Source of the DNA: an uncultured bacterium
GTDB taxonomy: Bacteria; Cyanobacteriota; Vampirovibrionia; Gastranaerophilales; Gastranaerophilaceae
Assembly (NCBI GenBank): GCA_902792085.1
Contig: CADAYE010000007.1
Coordinates: 62,001 to 126,000, forward strand
Length of the DNA: 64,000 nucleotides
Direction of reading: 5' to 3'
A program made the translations under genes and the position numbers. Of the stretch, positions 31,678-40,722 are shown piece after piece. The notes beneath the pieces are model-generated. The model made no database searches and had not been told where the DNA came from. It was given only the letters and a program-made list of their open reading frames with translations. How positions within the stretch are numbered: position 1 is the first letter of the stretch; each line of letters opens with the position of its first letter.

Positions 31678-31766
31678 AATTTTCCTAACTATCATAACAG
31701 TTTTATTATGAATGTTTTATTTTTTTAAATAATCACCGGAAAGTAGAAAAAAATATTTAAAAAATT

Positions 31767-31780
31767 ACCTTATCAGGTAG
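31767..31780. promoter_or_regulatory. Palindrome upstream of rubrerythrin
   Basis: TACCT-tatc-AGGTA, 60 bases before the rubrerythrin start, in a promoter position. Regulator unknown; it matches neither PerR nor Rex consensus as I know them. Confidence 0.35.
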
Positions 31781-31839
31781 TAAATTGTGGATTGAACAAA
31801 ATTCCTTAAAATAACATGATTTATAAAAAGGAGTATAAA

Positions 31840-32418
31840 ATGTCAATAAATTTCAGAGGTTCGAAAACAGAGCAACAACTTTTAAACGCATTTGCAGGGG
31901 AATCAATGGCTCGCAACAGATACACAATGTTTGCATCAATTGCAAAAAAAGAAGGCTATGAACAGATAGCAGAAATTTTTGAACAAACTGCGCATAATGA
32001 ATATGAACATGCAAAACTTTTTTATAAACATATAGGAATGACCCCAGACGGGAATGTAAATTCCTGCTACCCATTTATTCTCGGAACAACCGAAGAGAAT
32101 TTATTGAGTGCGATTGATGGCGAAACAGAAGAATATACAACTCTTTATTCTAATGCAGAAAAAATAGCGCTTGAAGAAGGCTTTGATTCTGTCGCATCTA
32201 CCTTTAAACACATTATTAATTCCGAAAAACATCACGCCCACAGATTTCAGCAACTATATGATAATTTAATTAACGGTACGATATTTAAAAAAGAATCGGA
32301 ACAAAAATGGATTTGCCGTGAATGCGGGTTTATCCATGAGGGGAACTGCGCTCCGGACTACTGCCCTAATTGCCATCACAAAAAAGGTTATTTTCAACTT
32401 TTATGCGAAAAATACTAA
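31840..32418 (+). CDS. rbr: Rubrerythrin
   Basis: Non-haem di-iron peroxidase that removes hydrogen peroxide in anaerobes. About 192 residues: ferritin-like four-helix domain (AGESMARNRYTMFA with ligand Glu, then TAHNEYEHA and INSEKHHAHRFQ) plus C-terminal rubredoxin-like domain with two CxxC sites (ICRECGF and YCPNCHH). ATG 31840 is chosen because AAGGAG lies just upstream; the ATG at 31816 would add eight residues. Cytoplasmic; stands alone. Confidence 0.95.
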   Translation: MSINFRGSKTEQQLLNAFAGESMARNRYTMFASIAKKEGYEQIAEIFEQTAHNEYEHAKLFYKHIGMTPDGNVNSCYPFILGTTEENLLSAIDGETEEYTTLYSNAEKIALEEGFDSVASTFKHIINSEKHHAHRFQQLYDNLINGTIFKKESEQKWICRECGFIHEGNCAPDYCPNCHHKKGYFQLLCEKY

Positions 32419-32467
32419 ATTTGGAGGAGTATCATAATACAAAGAATTATATTATAATAAATGTAAT

Positions 32468-35400
32468 ATGAGAGCAAAGTGGAAAATTATAACCTTAACA
32501 GGGTTTGCGCTTGTTTTAAGTGCAGGCTATATTTGGGGTATTCCTGCCATAGTAAACCTGCCAAAACACCAATCTGAGATTGAACAAAAAATCTATCAGG
32601 CTTCCGGGTATAATGTAAAATTAGGCAAGGCAAAACTTTCTATGGGCGGGTTCCCGTCTGTTTGGGTTAAAAGTAACAATATCTCTGTTCTCAACAAGGA
32701 CGGCTCAAAATCGCTCTCAATTGATAATCCTAAAGTTAAACTCAAATTATTTCCGCTGATTTTCAAAAAAGTTGAAATCGCCCACATTTTTGCCGATAAA
32801 GAAGTTGTTAATTTAGTTTTTTCAAAAGATAAAAAATTTTTATTAGGTGATACTCCGATAAAATTTGAAAAAAAAGAAACCCCGTTTACAATCTCAAAAG
32901 TATATCTTGATATTGGCGAATATAAAATAAATCTTGAAGATAAATTAAATAATAAAAAACTTGCTCTCAACGGTGAATATTTAAACAATGCCAAGTTTGT
33001 ACTTGATGATAAAATTCAACTTTCAACAAAAGGGAATTTTGTTGTTGAAAACTCTGTCACTCCGTATTTTGCGGATATAGAACTTGATTTGCCTTTAGAC
33101 AGATTTAATGACGATAGGCTGAAAATAAAAGGTCAATTAAAAGATTTTGACCTATCAAGTATCTCATCTTATGCTCCTGTTTTAACAAACGGAGTTGTGC
33201 AAAAATTGAAAGGGACATTGAATTTTAATGCAGATACCAAGGTTACAAAATACGGGCATAAACTTGTAAATGCTTCTTTTGGGACAACGGGTTTAGAGGT
33301 TATAGGGGTTGATAAACCGTCTCAAATTATATATCACGATAAACTTTCTCTCAATACAAATATTGAAACTATTGCAAATGGTATAAATTTAAAAAATACC
33401 GCAATAGAATCAAAAGATTTCAAATTTAGTGTAAACGGAAAAATTGCATCCTCAGGTAAAAAGATTCCTGTACTTGATTTGAAAGTCGGAATAAAACCGG
33501 CGAAATTGCAAGATGTTGTAAAGATTTTGCCCTGGTTCAGGGAATTACCTCCTGAAATGGACTTTTATAAATTTAAAGAAGCAACTCTGTGGGGTAAAGG
33601 TGAAGGTCATCTGCATATTATAGGCAACGGTGAACTTCCGGAAGTTTTCGGGAAAGTGAAACTTCGTAACATGCATCTTGTAAATAGGCACTTGCTTCGA
33701 CCGGAAGGCGGTATGGCAGATTTAGACTTTGTCGGGCAAATAATGAAAGTAAATGTATTTGTTCCGATAACAAAAAAAGAATCTGTATCAGTAAAGGGCT
33801 TTGCAAAAATTGACGGTTCAAAATATTCGGAACTTGATATAAAAAGTACCGGTAATGTTCGGCTTGAAACGGCAAAAACAGTTCTTACGCCGCTTCATCA
33901 AATGCTAAAATTCAAACTCGGACCTGTTCCGGTTATGGAAGCTACAGGCTTTGGTACGATAAATCTTCGTTCTGCAGGGAAAAAAGTTGATCCGCATTTA
34001 TTCGGGTATCTGAAATTTTGGAAAGGAAATGCGCGTTTTACACAAGTACATAATCTTGAACTTATAAACGGTGCCGGTGAAATTATATTTGATGACAGAA
34101 ATGTAACTTTCAAAACAAACTCCGGAACAATAAACGGCAGACCAACCAAAATTAGCGGGAAATGCAGCGTATTTGGAGATATGGAAGTTTTTGCCGAAAC
34201 AAAAGGGCAAAAAATTCCGGATATGATTAAGGTCATAAAAACTTCGCCGGATATGGCAGAAGTTCAACGCGTAGTAAAACCGTTTACTAATCCTGACGGT
34301 ATCGGGGATTTGTATTTAACTATATACGGTAAAGCAGGAGAAGATGTAACAAAAATTAAGTTTAATGAGGACTTATTTGCAAAAGGCAAAGTTGTTTTGC
34401 ATAATGCAACAGCAGTCCTTGAAAATACTTATATGCCGTTTGAAAATGTAAACGGTACGGTAAATTTTGATAAAAAAGATGCTGATTATGACATAACAGG
34501 ATATCTGAGCAATTCAAAAATACATGTAAAAGGTACTGCCAAAAACATGTCAATGGATTTGGTTGCAACTTCTGACAGGTTTAAACTTATTAATCTGTGG
34601 AATGCAATGAAACCTGATATGGTTGTACCGTTTAAAAAAGAATTGGGCGAACTTGAAGTTGCATTTACGGGTAAATACAAAGGGGTTGCAGATGCCTCAA
34701 AACTTGATTATGACAAAATTATTGTTGACGGTAAAATTCTTTCCAACATGAATTCGACTAATCCTATCAAAGTTAGTGGTGGAGATTTTAATGTCAGACA
34801 TTCCGTTTTGAATGCAAAAGGATTAAAAGGTATTTTTAACGGTAATCCGTTTACACTTTCATTTATGGGAACAGATATTTATAAATACATGAATATAAAA
34901 GATGCAGTATTTGATTTTAATAATTTTAATATCGCATCAATTAATGGTATGAAAGACAGTCTGAATCTTCCGCAGGAATATCAGAAGCAAATAGATAATA
35001 TACAGGATATTCAGGGACATATAAATATTAAAGGTACAATTAAAAATGGCGGAATATATTCTGATACCGAATTAAAAAATATAAGTTTTCGTTATGCTCC
35101 GCTTGATGCTGTTATAAATGTTTTGTCAGGCAAAGCAAATATGCGCGGAGATAAACTTTATTTGGGCAGAATAAATACAAAAGTAAGTTCTATGCCTGTA
35201 TATCTGAACGGTAGTATTTCAAATATTTTACAAAATCCGTATCTGAATCTTTATGTTTCGGGAAAATTAAATCAGGAATTTTTTGATAAATTTGTAAATG
35301 AAAAATCTGTTTATCCTGTCAAACTCAAAGGTGATGCTAATTTCAATTCAAAACTTAACGGAATGATAGACAGTATTCACGCAAATTCTACTCTTAATGT

Positions 35401-36964
35401 AAAAGAAAATTCTTCAATTTATTATATGGGTGCAACTTTATCGGGCGCACCATCAGGAGTTACGGATATTGACGGAATTGCAACTAATCCTGTATCAATT
35501 AAAGCCGATACCGTTTTAACTCCCAATAAGATACGAATTAATGCTTTTGATTACATTCAGACTATAACTTCACAAAATAAAAAGACTTCAACTCAAAAAC
35601 AACTTTCCATGTCCGGTGCGGTTTCACTTTTAAAAAATAATATTTTGAAATTTGATAATCTGAAAATTAAAACTTTTGAACCGACAGATGCGAAAATATT
35701 TAATATAATTCTGAAAAAGCCTACAATTAAGCAGGGAATATTTATGACCGATATGGTTGTAAACGGTACATCACTTGCTCCGTATGCGCTTGGGACACTT
35801 AATATTTCAAGTGTTGATATTCCGCTTTTCGATTCAACTATCAGAGATATTGATATTGATATGAAAAAAGATTATATAAATCTTAATGCAAGAGGAGTTA
35901 TCCTTACAAATGATATAACAACTTATGCAAAAATAGTTAATAAAACAGTTCCGCCGTATATAGTTGAAGATTTTGATGTAAAAACAGATGTTTTGGATCT
36001 TAATGTAATTGCAAATACCTTTAATGATTATGATACTAATAAACTTAAAAACAGGGAAACTTCAAGTAATACAATGACTGTTTCACCTGAGCAGGTAATA
36101 ATTAAAAACGGCACAATAAGTGCAGATAAAATTCGTATCAAAAAAGCGGAAGCAACTGATTTTAATGCAAAAGTTACAATGGGAGATGACCATATTCTTC
36201 ATATTGACAAATATGCGTTTAATCTTGCAAACGGAACGGTTGACGGTGATATTGCAACAAATCTTTCGACCTATGAATCGAATGCAACAATGAATATAAA
36301 AGATGCCGATGCACAACTTATAAGTGAAAATATCTTTGACATGCCGGGACAAATGTATGGACTTGTGACAGGGGATTTGAGAGTTTCTTGTAAAGGGACA
36401 AACAGTGTTGATTGTCTTGATACTTTAAGCGGTGACGGGGCATTTAAGGTTAAAGACGGCAGAATGCCAAAACTCGGTTCGTTAGAATACCTGTTAAAAG
36501 CGGCAAATCTTGTAACAGGCGGAATAACAGGAGTTTCAGTTAACGGTATTATTGACCTTATTACCCCGTTAAAAACAGGCGATTTTTCTCAGATTCGCGG
36601 AGATATTAAACTTGAAAACGGTGCGGCAAATGATATCAATGTATATTCTGAAGGCAAAGAACTCAATATGTACATGACAGGGCGTTATAACCTTGAAACA
36701 CTTGTTGCTGATATGGAAGTCTATGGCAGTTTGTCAAAGAATTTTTCTACTCTGCTCGGCAGAATCGGCAATGCTTCATTAAACAGATTATTAAACAGAA
36801 TTCCGGGGATTAATATAAACGAAATTAATCCTGAATCGACAAGCAAAATAAACAAAATTCCAAACTTTAACAAAGAAAATGCCGTCCGAGTGTTTAAAGC
36901 CGAAATCTTTGGGGATATAAACGGAACAAATTATGTTAAAAGTTTCAAATGGATAAAACATTAA
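32468..36964 (+). CDS. AsmA/YhdP-like giant envelope protein, 1498 aa
   Basis: Large inner-membrane-anchored protein of the AsmA superfamily (AsmA, TamB, YhdP), thought to move phospholipids to the outer membrane. Seen: an N-terminal membrane segment (residues 8-27), an AsmA-like start (KIYQASGYNVKLGKAKLSM), about 1300 residues of repeating beta strands with DNA- and TGK-type turns, and an AsmA C-terminal region with LSGDGAFKVKDGRMPKLGSL near residue 1325 and LRVSCKGTN just before. Length and C-terminus suit YhdP/DUF3971-type better than TamB (no DUF490 end). Start 32468 lies 9 nt after TATAAT with no ribosome site. Ends 15 bases from convergent dnaJ. Confidence 0.82.
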   Translation: MRAKWKIITLTGFALVLSAGYIWGIPAIVNLPKHQSEIEQKIYQASGYNVKLGKAKLSMGGFPSVWVKSNNISVLNKDGSKSLSIDNPKVKLKLFPLIFKKVEIAHIFADKEVVNLVFSKDKKFLLGDTPIKFEKKETPFTISKVYLDIGEYKINLEDKLNNKKLALNGEYLNNAKFVLDDKIQLSTKGNFVVENSVTPYFADIELDLPLDRFNDDRLKIKGQLKDFDLSSISSYAPVLTNGVVQKLKGTLNFNADTKVTKYGHKLVNASFGTTGLEVIGVDKPSQIIYHDKLSLNTNIETIANGINLKNTAIESKDFKFSVNGKIASSGKKIPVLDLKVGIKPAKLQDVVKILPWFRELPPEMDFYKFKEATLWGKGEGHLHIIGNGELPEVFGKVKLRNMHLVNRHLLRPEGGMADLDFVGQIMKVNVFVPITKKESVSVKGFAKIDGSKYSELDIKSTGNVRLETAKTVLTPLHQMLKFKLGPVPVMEATGFGTINLRSAGKKVDPHLFGYLKFWKGNARFTQVHNLELINGAGEIIFDDRNVTFKTNSGTINGRPTKISGKCSVFGDMEVFAETKGQKIPDMIKVIKTSPDMAEVQRVVKPFTNPDGIGDLYLTIYGKAGEDVTKIKFNEDLFAKGKVVLHNATAVLENTYMPFENVNGTVNFDKKDADYDITGYLSNSKIHVKGTAKNMSMDLVATSDRFKLINLWNAMKPDMVVPFKKELGELEVAFTGKYKGVADASKLDYDKIIVDGKILSNMNSTNPIKVSGGDFNVRHSVLNAKGLKGIFNGNPFTLSFMGTDIYKYMNIKDAVFDFNNFNIASINGMKDSLNLPQEYQKQIDNIQDIQGHINIKGTIKNGGIYSDTELKNISFRYAPLDAVINVLSGKANMRGDKLYLGRINTKVSSMPVYLNGSISNILQNPYLNLYVSGKLNQEFFDKFVNEKSVYPVKLKGDANFNSKLNGMIDSIHANSTLNVKENSSIYYMGATLSGAPSGVTDIDGIATNPVSIKADTVLTPNKIRINAFDYIQTITSQNKKTSTQKQLSMSGAVSLLKNNILKFDNLKIKTFEPTDAKIFNIILKKPTIKQGIFMTDMVVNGTSLAPYALGTLNISSVDIPLFDSTIRDIDIDMKKDYINLNARGVILTNDITTYAKIVNKTVPPYIVEDFDVKTDVLDLNVIANTFNDYDTNKLKNRETSSNTMTVSPEQVIIKNGTISADKIRIKKAEATDFNAKVTMGDDHILHIDKYAFNLANGTVDGDIATNLSTYESNATMNIKDADAQLISENIFDMPGQMYGLVTGDLRVSCKGTNSVDCLDTLSGDGAFKVKDGRMPKLGSLEYLLKAANLVTGGITGVSVNGIIDLITPLKTGDFSQIRGDIKLENGAANDINVYSEGKELNMYMTGRYNLETLVADMEVYGSLSKNFSTLLGRIGNASLNRLLNRIPGININEINPESTSKINKIPNFNKENAVRVFKAEIFGDINGTNYVKSFKWIKH

Positions 36965-36979
36965 AATAACTAAAATATG

Positions 36980-38008
36980 TTACATCTGTTTGTAAAGTTC
37001 CAGTTGTTTTGCCGTCAATTTTTCAGGCAGAACGATTTTGATTTTTGCATTCAAATTCCCGTATCCGCCTGACTTTTTAGGCAAACCAAGATTTTTAAGC
37101 CTTAACATCTTGCCAGTTGAAGTCATTTGCGGAATTTGAATGGTAATATTCCCGTGCAGAGTTTTAATTTCTTTTTTACAGCCTAAAACTGCTTCAGGCG
37201 GTGTAATTTCAATTTCTTTTGTTAGATCGCTTTCGTTTATTTCGTATTCCGAATCTTTTGGGTGAATAATCAGGTACATATCGCCTTTTTGACCGTAAGA
37301 ATCTGATTTCCCTTCTCCTTTGAGCCTGATTTTTTGTCCGTCTTTAATTTCTTTTGGTAGCTTAACTTTGATTGATTTATTTTCGTGGACAATTCCTGTT
37401 CCTCCGCAATGCGAACAATACCCTCCGCCATTACACTGCGTACATTTTTCCATGTTGTTGTAACGGACTGTAATCGGTTCTGAGCCAAACAAATCTTTTG
37501 CCGTAACATTAAGGTTTAGTGTTATGTCCAAATCTTCCTTTTTGGTGCGGGATGATCTTTGAGTTCTGCGTGTACGCGGTTGTTCAGCCCCCATAGAACC
37601 GAAATCAAAACCGCCAAAACTGCCTTGATTGCGAGCGCCTGCACCCATCATATCGCCGAAAAGTGAACTGAAAAAGTCACTAAATCCGCCCATATCACCG
37701 CCACCGAAGTTAAATTGCTGATAACTCCCGCCATTTGGGTTGAAACCAAAGTTTTCAAACCCCGGAGGCGGAGTGTAATCTGCTCCACCCTGCCAATTGG
37801 CTCCAAGGCTGTCGTATCTTTGGCGTTTTGCTTTGTCGCCCAATACTTCATAGGCTTCATTTATTTCTTTGAATTTTGATTCTGCTTCTTTTGTTTTATT
37901 TACATCAGGGTGATATTTTCTCGCAAGTTTGCGGTATGCGGATTTGATTTCCGAATCTGTTGCGCCTCTTTTTACACCTAATATATCGTAGTAATCTCTA
38001 TACTTCAT
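36980..38008 (-). CDS. DnaJ/CbpA-type co-chaperone with a half zinc domain
   Basis: 342 residues. J domain at 4-68 with HPD in KYHPDVN, a Gly/Phe-rich linker ([17 protein letters not shown]), then a shortened zinc region [17 protein letters not shown] near residue 190 with only two CxxC sites in place of four, and two C-terminal substrate-binding domains ([20 protein letters not shown]). So it lies between type I DnaJ and type II CbpA. It should stimulate a DnaK partner that is not in this window. Ribosome site AGGAG before the ATG. Confidence 0.85.
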   Translation of the reverse strand: MKYRDYYDILGVKRGATDSEIKSAYRKLARKYHPDVNKTKEAESKFKEINEAYEVLGDKAKRQRYDSLGANWQGGADYTPPPGFENFGFNPNGGSYQQFNFGGGDMGGFSDFFSSLFGDMMGAGARNQGSFGGFDFGSMGAEQPRTRRTQRSSRTKKEDLDITLNLNVTAKDLFGSEPITVRYNNMEKCTQCNGGGYCSHCGGTGIVHENKSIKVKLPKEIKDGQKIRLKGEGKSDSYGQKGDMYLIIHPKDSEYEINESDLTKEIEITPPEAVLGCKKEIKTLHGNITIQIPQMTSTGKMLRLKNLGLPKKSGGYGNLNAKIKIVLPEKLTAKQLELYKQM

Positions 38009-38085
38009 AAATTAAAATCTCCTACAATACATGATAATACAGTTGTAAGAGATTTTAAAATTTTTTAATTATTTTTTAATGATGT

Positions 38086-38496
38086 TTAATTCTTCTTTAA
38101 TTCTTCGCTTAATGTATTCAATTTTTCTTCAATTTGTTTAAGAGATTTTTCGTCTTTCAAAAACTTTACAATTTCTTCTTTGTTGCCGTATGCTAACGGT
38201 TTTGAATTCTCAATCTGCATAGAGGGATGAAGCATAGAAACCCAAAGCATGTGTTTATCTTGCGCAGTATTATCTTTCTGAATAGAAAATGCTATTCCTT
38301 TTGCATAATATTTGGGGTCGTTTGCTTCGCAGCCCACATCAATCTGTCTGTAATATTCATCTTTTTTGATATAATTTTCAGCCTGAGAAGTAAGTTTTTT
38401 AATTAATTCTTTTAAATTAAAGTTTTGGCTCAATTTTTTATCCTTATTAATTGTTGGATTGAGATTTACTATTTGTGCTTTATTTATATGTACCAT
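38086..38496 (-). CDS. Unknown small protein downstream of the RelA/SpoT-like gene
   Basis: 136 residues, mixed charge, mostly helical at both ends (LKELIKKLTSQAENYIKK; EEKLNTLSEELKKN) with a beta-type middle (YYAKGIAFSIQKDN, MLWVSMLHP). No signal peptide. It starts 22 bases after the stop of the 450-residue gene on the same strand, with an AGAGG ribosome site, so it is its operon partner. If that protein is a nucleotide-making toxin or enzyme, this could be its antitoxin or regulator; that is an inference from position alone. Confidence 0.6.
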   Translation of the reverse strand: MVHINKAQIVNLNPTINKDKKLSQNFNLKELIKKLTSQAENYIKKDEYYRQIDVGCEANDPKYYAKGIAFSIQKDNTAQDKHMLWVSMLHPSMQIENSKPLAYGNKEEIVKFLKDEKSLKQIEEKLNTLSEELKKN

Positions 38497-38517
38497 ATTT
38501 TACCTCTGTTTTAATTC

Positions 38518-39870
38518 TTATGCAACAAGTTCAAGATGCGGTTTGAAGGTTTGCATTGCAAGTTGTGTATTTTCGTGGTTGAGTCTGTATAAACTTTCCA
38601 TGCTTTCCTGTGATAAAATTTTTGGGAATTTTGCAGGAAGTTTTGGCTTTTGACCAACCATAATTCCGAGTTCCTGATTTCTGTAATAATTATAACATTT
38701 TCTTAAATATGCGTTGTATTCTTTAAATTCATCATTCTTTAAAGATTCAATTGCTTTTTTATAATTGTCAAATGTTTTTCCCAAAGTGTTTTTACCCTGT
38801 CTTGAATCGTAAGCGATATGCTCATATTCGGCAAAAAGATTTGAGCCTCTGAATTGAACTTCCGCCAATGAACCGTCAGGCAAAGTTACATTCATTTGGG
38901 TTGTTGTATATCCTGATGGTTTGATGGCAGATTTTTCGGCTTTAGATAAAATATCTGTCCCGTATTTTTTCAGATTTTTGGTACTTGGACAGTGCTGAAC
39001 TACTATATCTTCTCCTGTTGCCAATGATAATTTTCCGATACTTACCATTTGATCATCAGAGTAATATGGTATTCCGTCTAATCCTTTGTAATTACATATT
39101 CTTGTAAGTTGAAGCGGTTTAATTCGCGGGTCGTTCAGCCTGCTTAAAAATTCTTCTGAAAAACCGCTTTGTTTCAATTTTTCTATAGTTGTAACTTTTC
39201 TTTCCAATGCGCTTTTGATGTTGCATAATAACATTCTTTCAAATACCGGCTGAGATTGTTTTTCTGCAAGCAGCATTTTGACAGGTTTAGCAAGTTCTTC
39301 CGCTTTTTCAATTTCAGAAGCCGTCAGAGTCGGGTCATTTCTGAATAATCTTTTTACAAGTCGTTGTTCACTTGTAGTTAATTTTTTACCGTTATGTTTC
39401 GCTTGTTTGATTGCCTGCATTGCATCATCAATAGTTAAATCTTTCATCTGAAATCTCATACCAATCGAATCTGTAATAAATGCGTGAGCATCTTCTTCAG
39501 ATGTTACTACTTTGCCGTCCTGAATATTTTTTTCGTATTTTGAATATATTGAATTTGCATCTTTTGTTCTTACAGAATGAGTCTTAACTTCTGATATATC
39601 GCCAAAAATATCGTCAGCAAGTTCTTTTGCATATTTTCCCTTCTTCTTTAAATTATCAGCCTGACGAATGGCAACATTACCAAGTTCGCCCTGTGCATCA
39701 GCAGTTTTCAGCGCATCTGCATCAATAACTTTTGTCACTCCTTTATTTTGCAGCGTAGATGCTTTAACAGGCATCGTGATTTCAGGTTTTATTCTGAATG
39801 TTGTTTTGGTTGCCGTTTTGCCTTTTGTAGCAATTTTAAGGCCTTTAGCAATAAGACTTACATATCCCAT
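38518..39870 (-). CDS. Atypical RelA/SpoT-fold protein, 450 aa
   Basis: The sequence follows the alarmone-synthetase nucleotidyltransferase plan in order: RTKDANSIYSKYEKN (102-115, like the RxKspySiyrK segment), AFITDSIGMRFQM (131-143, like vxDxxgxRiiv), then, after an insertion of about 175 residues, KPSGYTTTQMNV (317-328, like PKxNGYqSlH), AEVQFRG (336-342, like vEvQIRT with the catalytic Glu) and AEYEHIAYD (347-355, like AExGxAAHW). No HD hydrolase, TGS or ACT domain is seen. The N-terminus (MGYVSLIAKGLKIATKGKTA) is basic. Upstream lies the shared GGCAA-N18-CTTTATATA element. Product, if any, could be (p)ppGpp, another alarmone, or tRNA pyrophosphorylation as in toxSAS. Activity is not proven by the motifs. 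Confidence 0.65.
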   Translation of the reverse strand: MGYVSLIAKGLKIATKGKTATKTTFRIKPEITMPVKASTLQNKGVTKVIDADALKTADAQGELGNVAIRQADNLKKKGKYAKELADDIFGDISEVKTHSVRTKDANSIYSKYEKNIQDGKVVTSEEDAHAFITDSIGMRFQMKDLTIDDAMQAIKQAKHNGKKLTTSEQRLVKRLFRNDPTLTASEIEKAEELAKPVKMLLAEKQSQPVFERMLLCNIKSALERKVTTIEKLKQSGFSEEFLSRLNDPRIKPLQLTRICNYKGLDGIPYYSDDQMVSIGKLSLATGEDIVVQHCPSTKNLKKYGTDILSKAEKSAIKPSGYTTTQMNVTLPDGSLAEVQFRGSNLFAEYEHIAYDSRQGKNTLGKTFDNYKKAIESLKNDEFKEYNAYLRKCYNYYRNQELGIMVGQKPKLPAKFPKILSQESMESLYRLNHENTQLAMQTFKPHLELVA

Positions 39871-39898
39871 AATAATATCCCTTTATATCCCCTGTGTA

Positions 39899-39930
39899 TA
39901 TATAAAGTATTTTTTGATGTAAAAATTGCC
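39899..39930 (-). promoter_or_regulatory. GGCAA-N18-CTTTATATA element, copy B
   Basis: Minus strand: GGCAA (39930-39926), 18 bases, CTTTATATA (39907-39899), then 28 bases to the ATG of the RelA/SpoT-like gene, including a ribosome site AAGGGA. Distance to the ATG is the same as for copy A. Confidence 0.6.
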
Positions 39931-39961
39931 TTAATGTTAAGTTATTTTGCGCAATATTATA

Positions 39962-39990
39962 TTGAACTGATAATCTTTTGATGATAATAT
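39962..39990 (+). promoter_or_regulatory. Promoter for the 40015-42456 operon
   Basis: TTGAAC (39962-39967), 17-nt spacer, TAATAT (39985-39990); GGAG at 40001 precedes the GTG start at 40015. Confidence 0.5.
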
Positions 39991-40014
39991 AGTTTCAAGC
40001 GGAGATGTGTAAAA

Positions 40015-40722
40015 GTGCAGAGAAATTTTTTAGATAAGTTTTTGGACAAAATATCTAATTTCCCGAGTTGGATAAAAGAAATTATCTATTTGCGTCTGCA
40101 AAAAGATGTTCAGCCCGAGGGTGAACTTGCTTATATTTTTGCTACTTTTAAACCTGTTTTATCTGATAAAGGAAAATGTGAACTTGATTCAAAAAAATCT
40201 GGGTTTGATCTTAATCTTTATAATATTTTTGAATACTGTGATAATGGGGCAACTATCTCTGATATTACACTTAATACTTATCTTTCAATGGAAGAAGTCG
40301 CAGGATATTTTCTTTTTGCCGTTGATGAAGGTTATATACAAATTCCCGATAATTCTCAAATATTAAATATTGCAGGTTTTCTTGCAGGAAAATTCAGAAC
40401 GGGCGAATATTTTGTTCAGGATGGTGTTATATCTGAACAACAACTTGATGATGCGGTTTTAAATTATGAACATCGTACCAAAAAACATGATAAAAAATTC
40501 GGTCAGTCGTTGATTGAACTTGGTTTAATAAGCCAAAAACAACTTGATATATTACTATCTATTAAAGATGAGGCTAAAAAACGCTTTATTCTTGATCATA
40601 ATGAAATTCCAAAGATTGCTGAAGCAAAAAACTATGAAGAAAAAATTGAAAATTTGGAACAGGAAAATAAGCAATTGAAAATGAGAATAAGAGAACTTTT
40701 ATCAGGCGGTAAAAATGAATAA
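40015..40722 (+). CDS. MshEN/GspE-N-like domain protein with C-terminal coiled coil
   Basis: 235 residues, GTG start. Residues ~125-190 resemble the N-terminal domain of type II secretion/pilus ATPases: GEYFVQDGVISEQQLDDAVL, then FGQSLIELGLISQKQLDILL, a duplicated helix-turn pattern that binds c-di-GMP in MshE-type proteins. The first 120 residues include ISDITLNTYLSMEEVAGYFL, winged-helix-like. The end (EEKIENLEQENKQLKMRIREL) is a coiled coil. No ATPase domain, so an adaptor or signalling role is likely. Overlaps the asparaginase start by 8 bases. Confidence 0.6.
   Translation: MQRNFLDKFLDKISNFPSWIKEIIYLRLQKDVQPEGELAYIFATFKPVLSDKGKCELDSKKSGFDLNLYNIFEYCDNGATISDITLNTYLSMEEVAGYFLFAVDEGYIQIPDNSQILNIAGFLAGKFRTGEYFVQDGVISEQQLDDAVLNYEHRTKKHDKKFGQSLIELGLISQKQLDILLSIKDEAKKRFILDHNEIPKIAEAKNYEEKIENLEQENKQLKMRIRELLSGGKNE

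Noticed and set aside
31783-31797. TTGT-N7-ACAA upstream of rubrerythrin as a Rex box
   Set aside because: Rex sites are 18-bp dyads with TTGTGA/TCACAA-type arms; here the arms are short and the spacing wrong.
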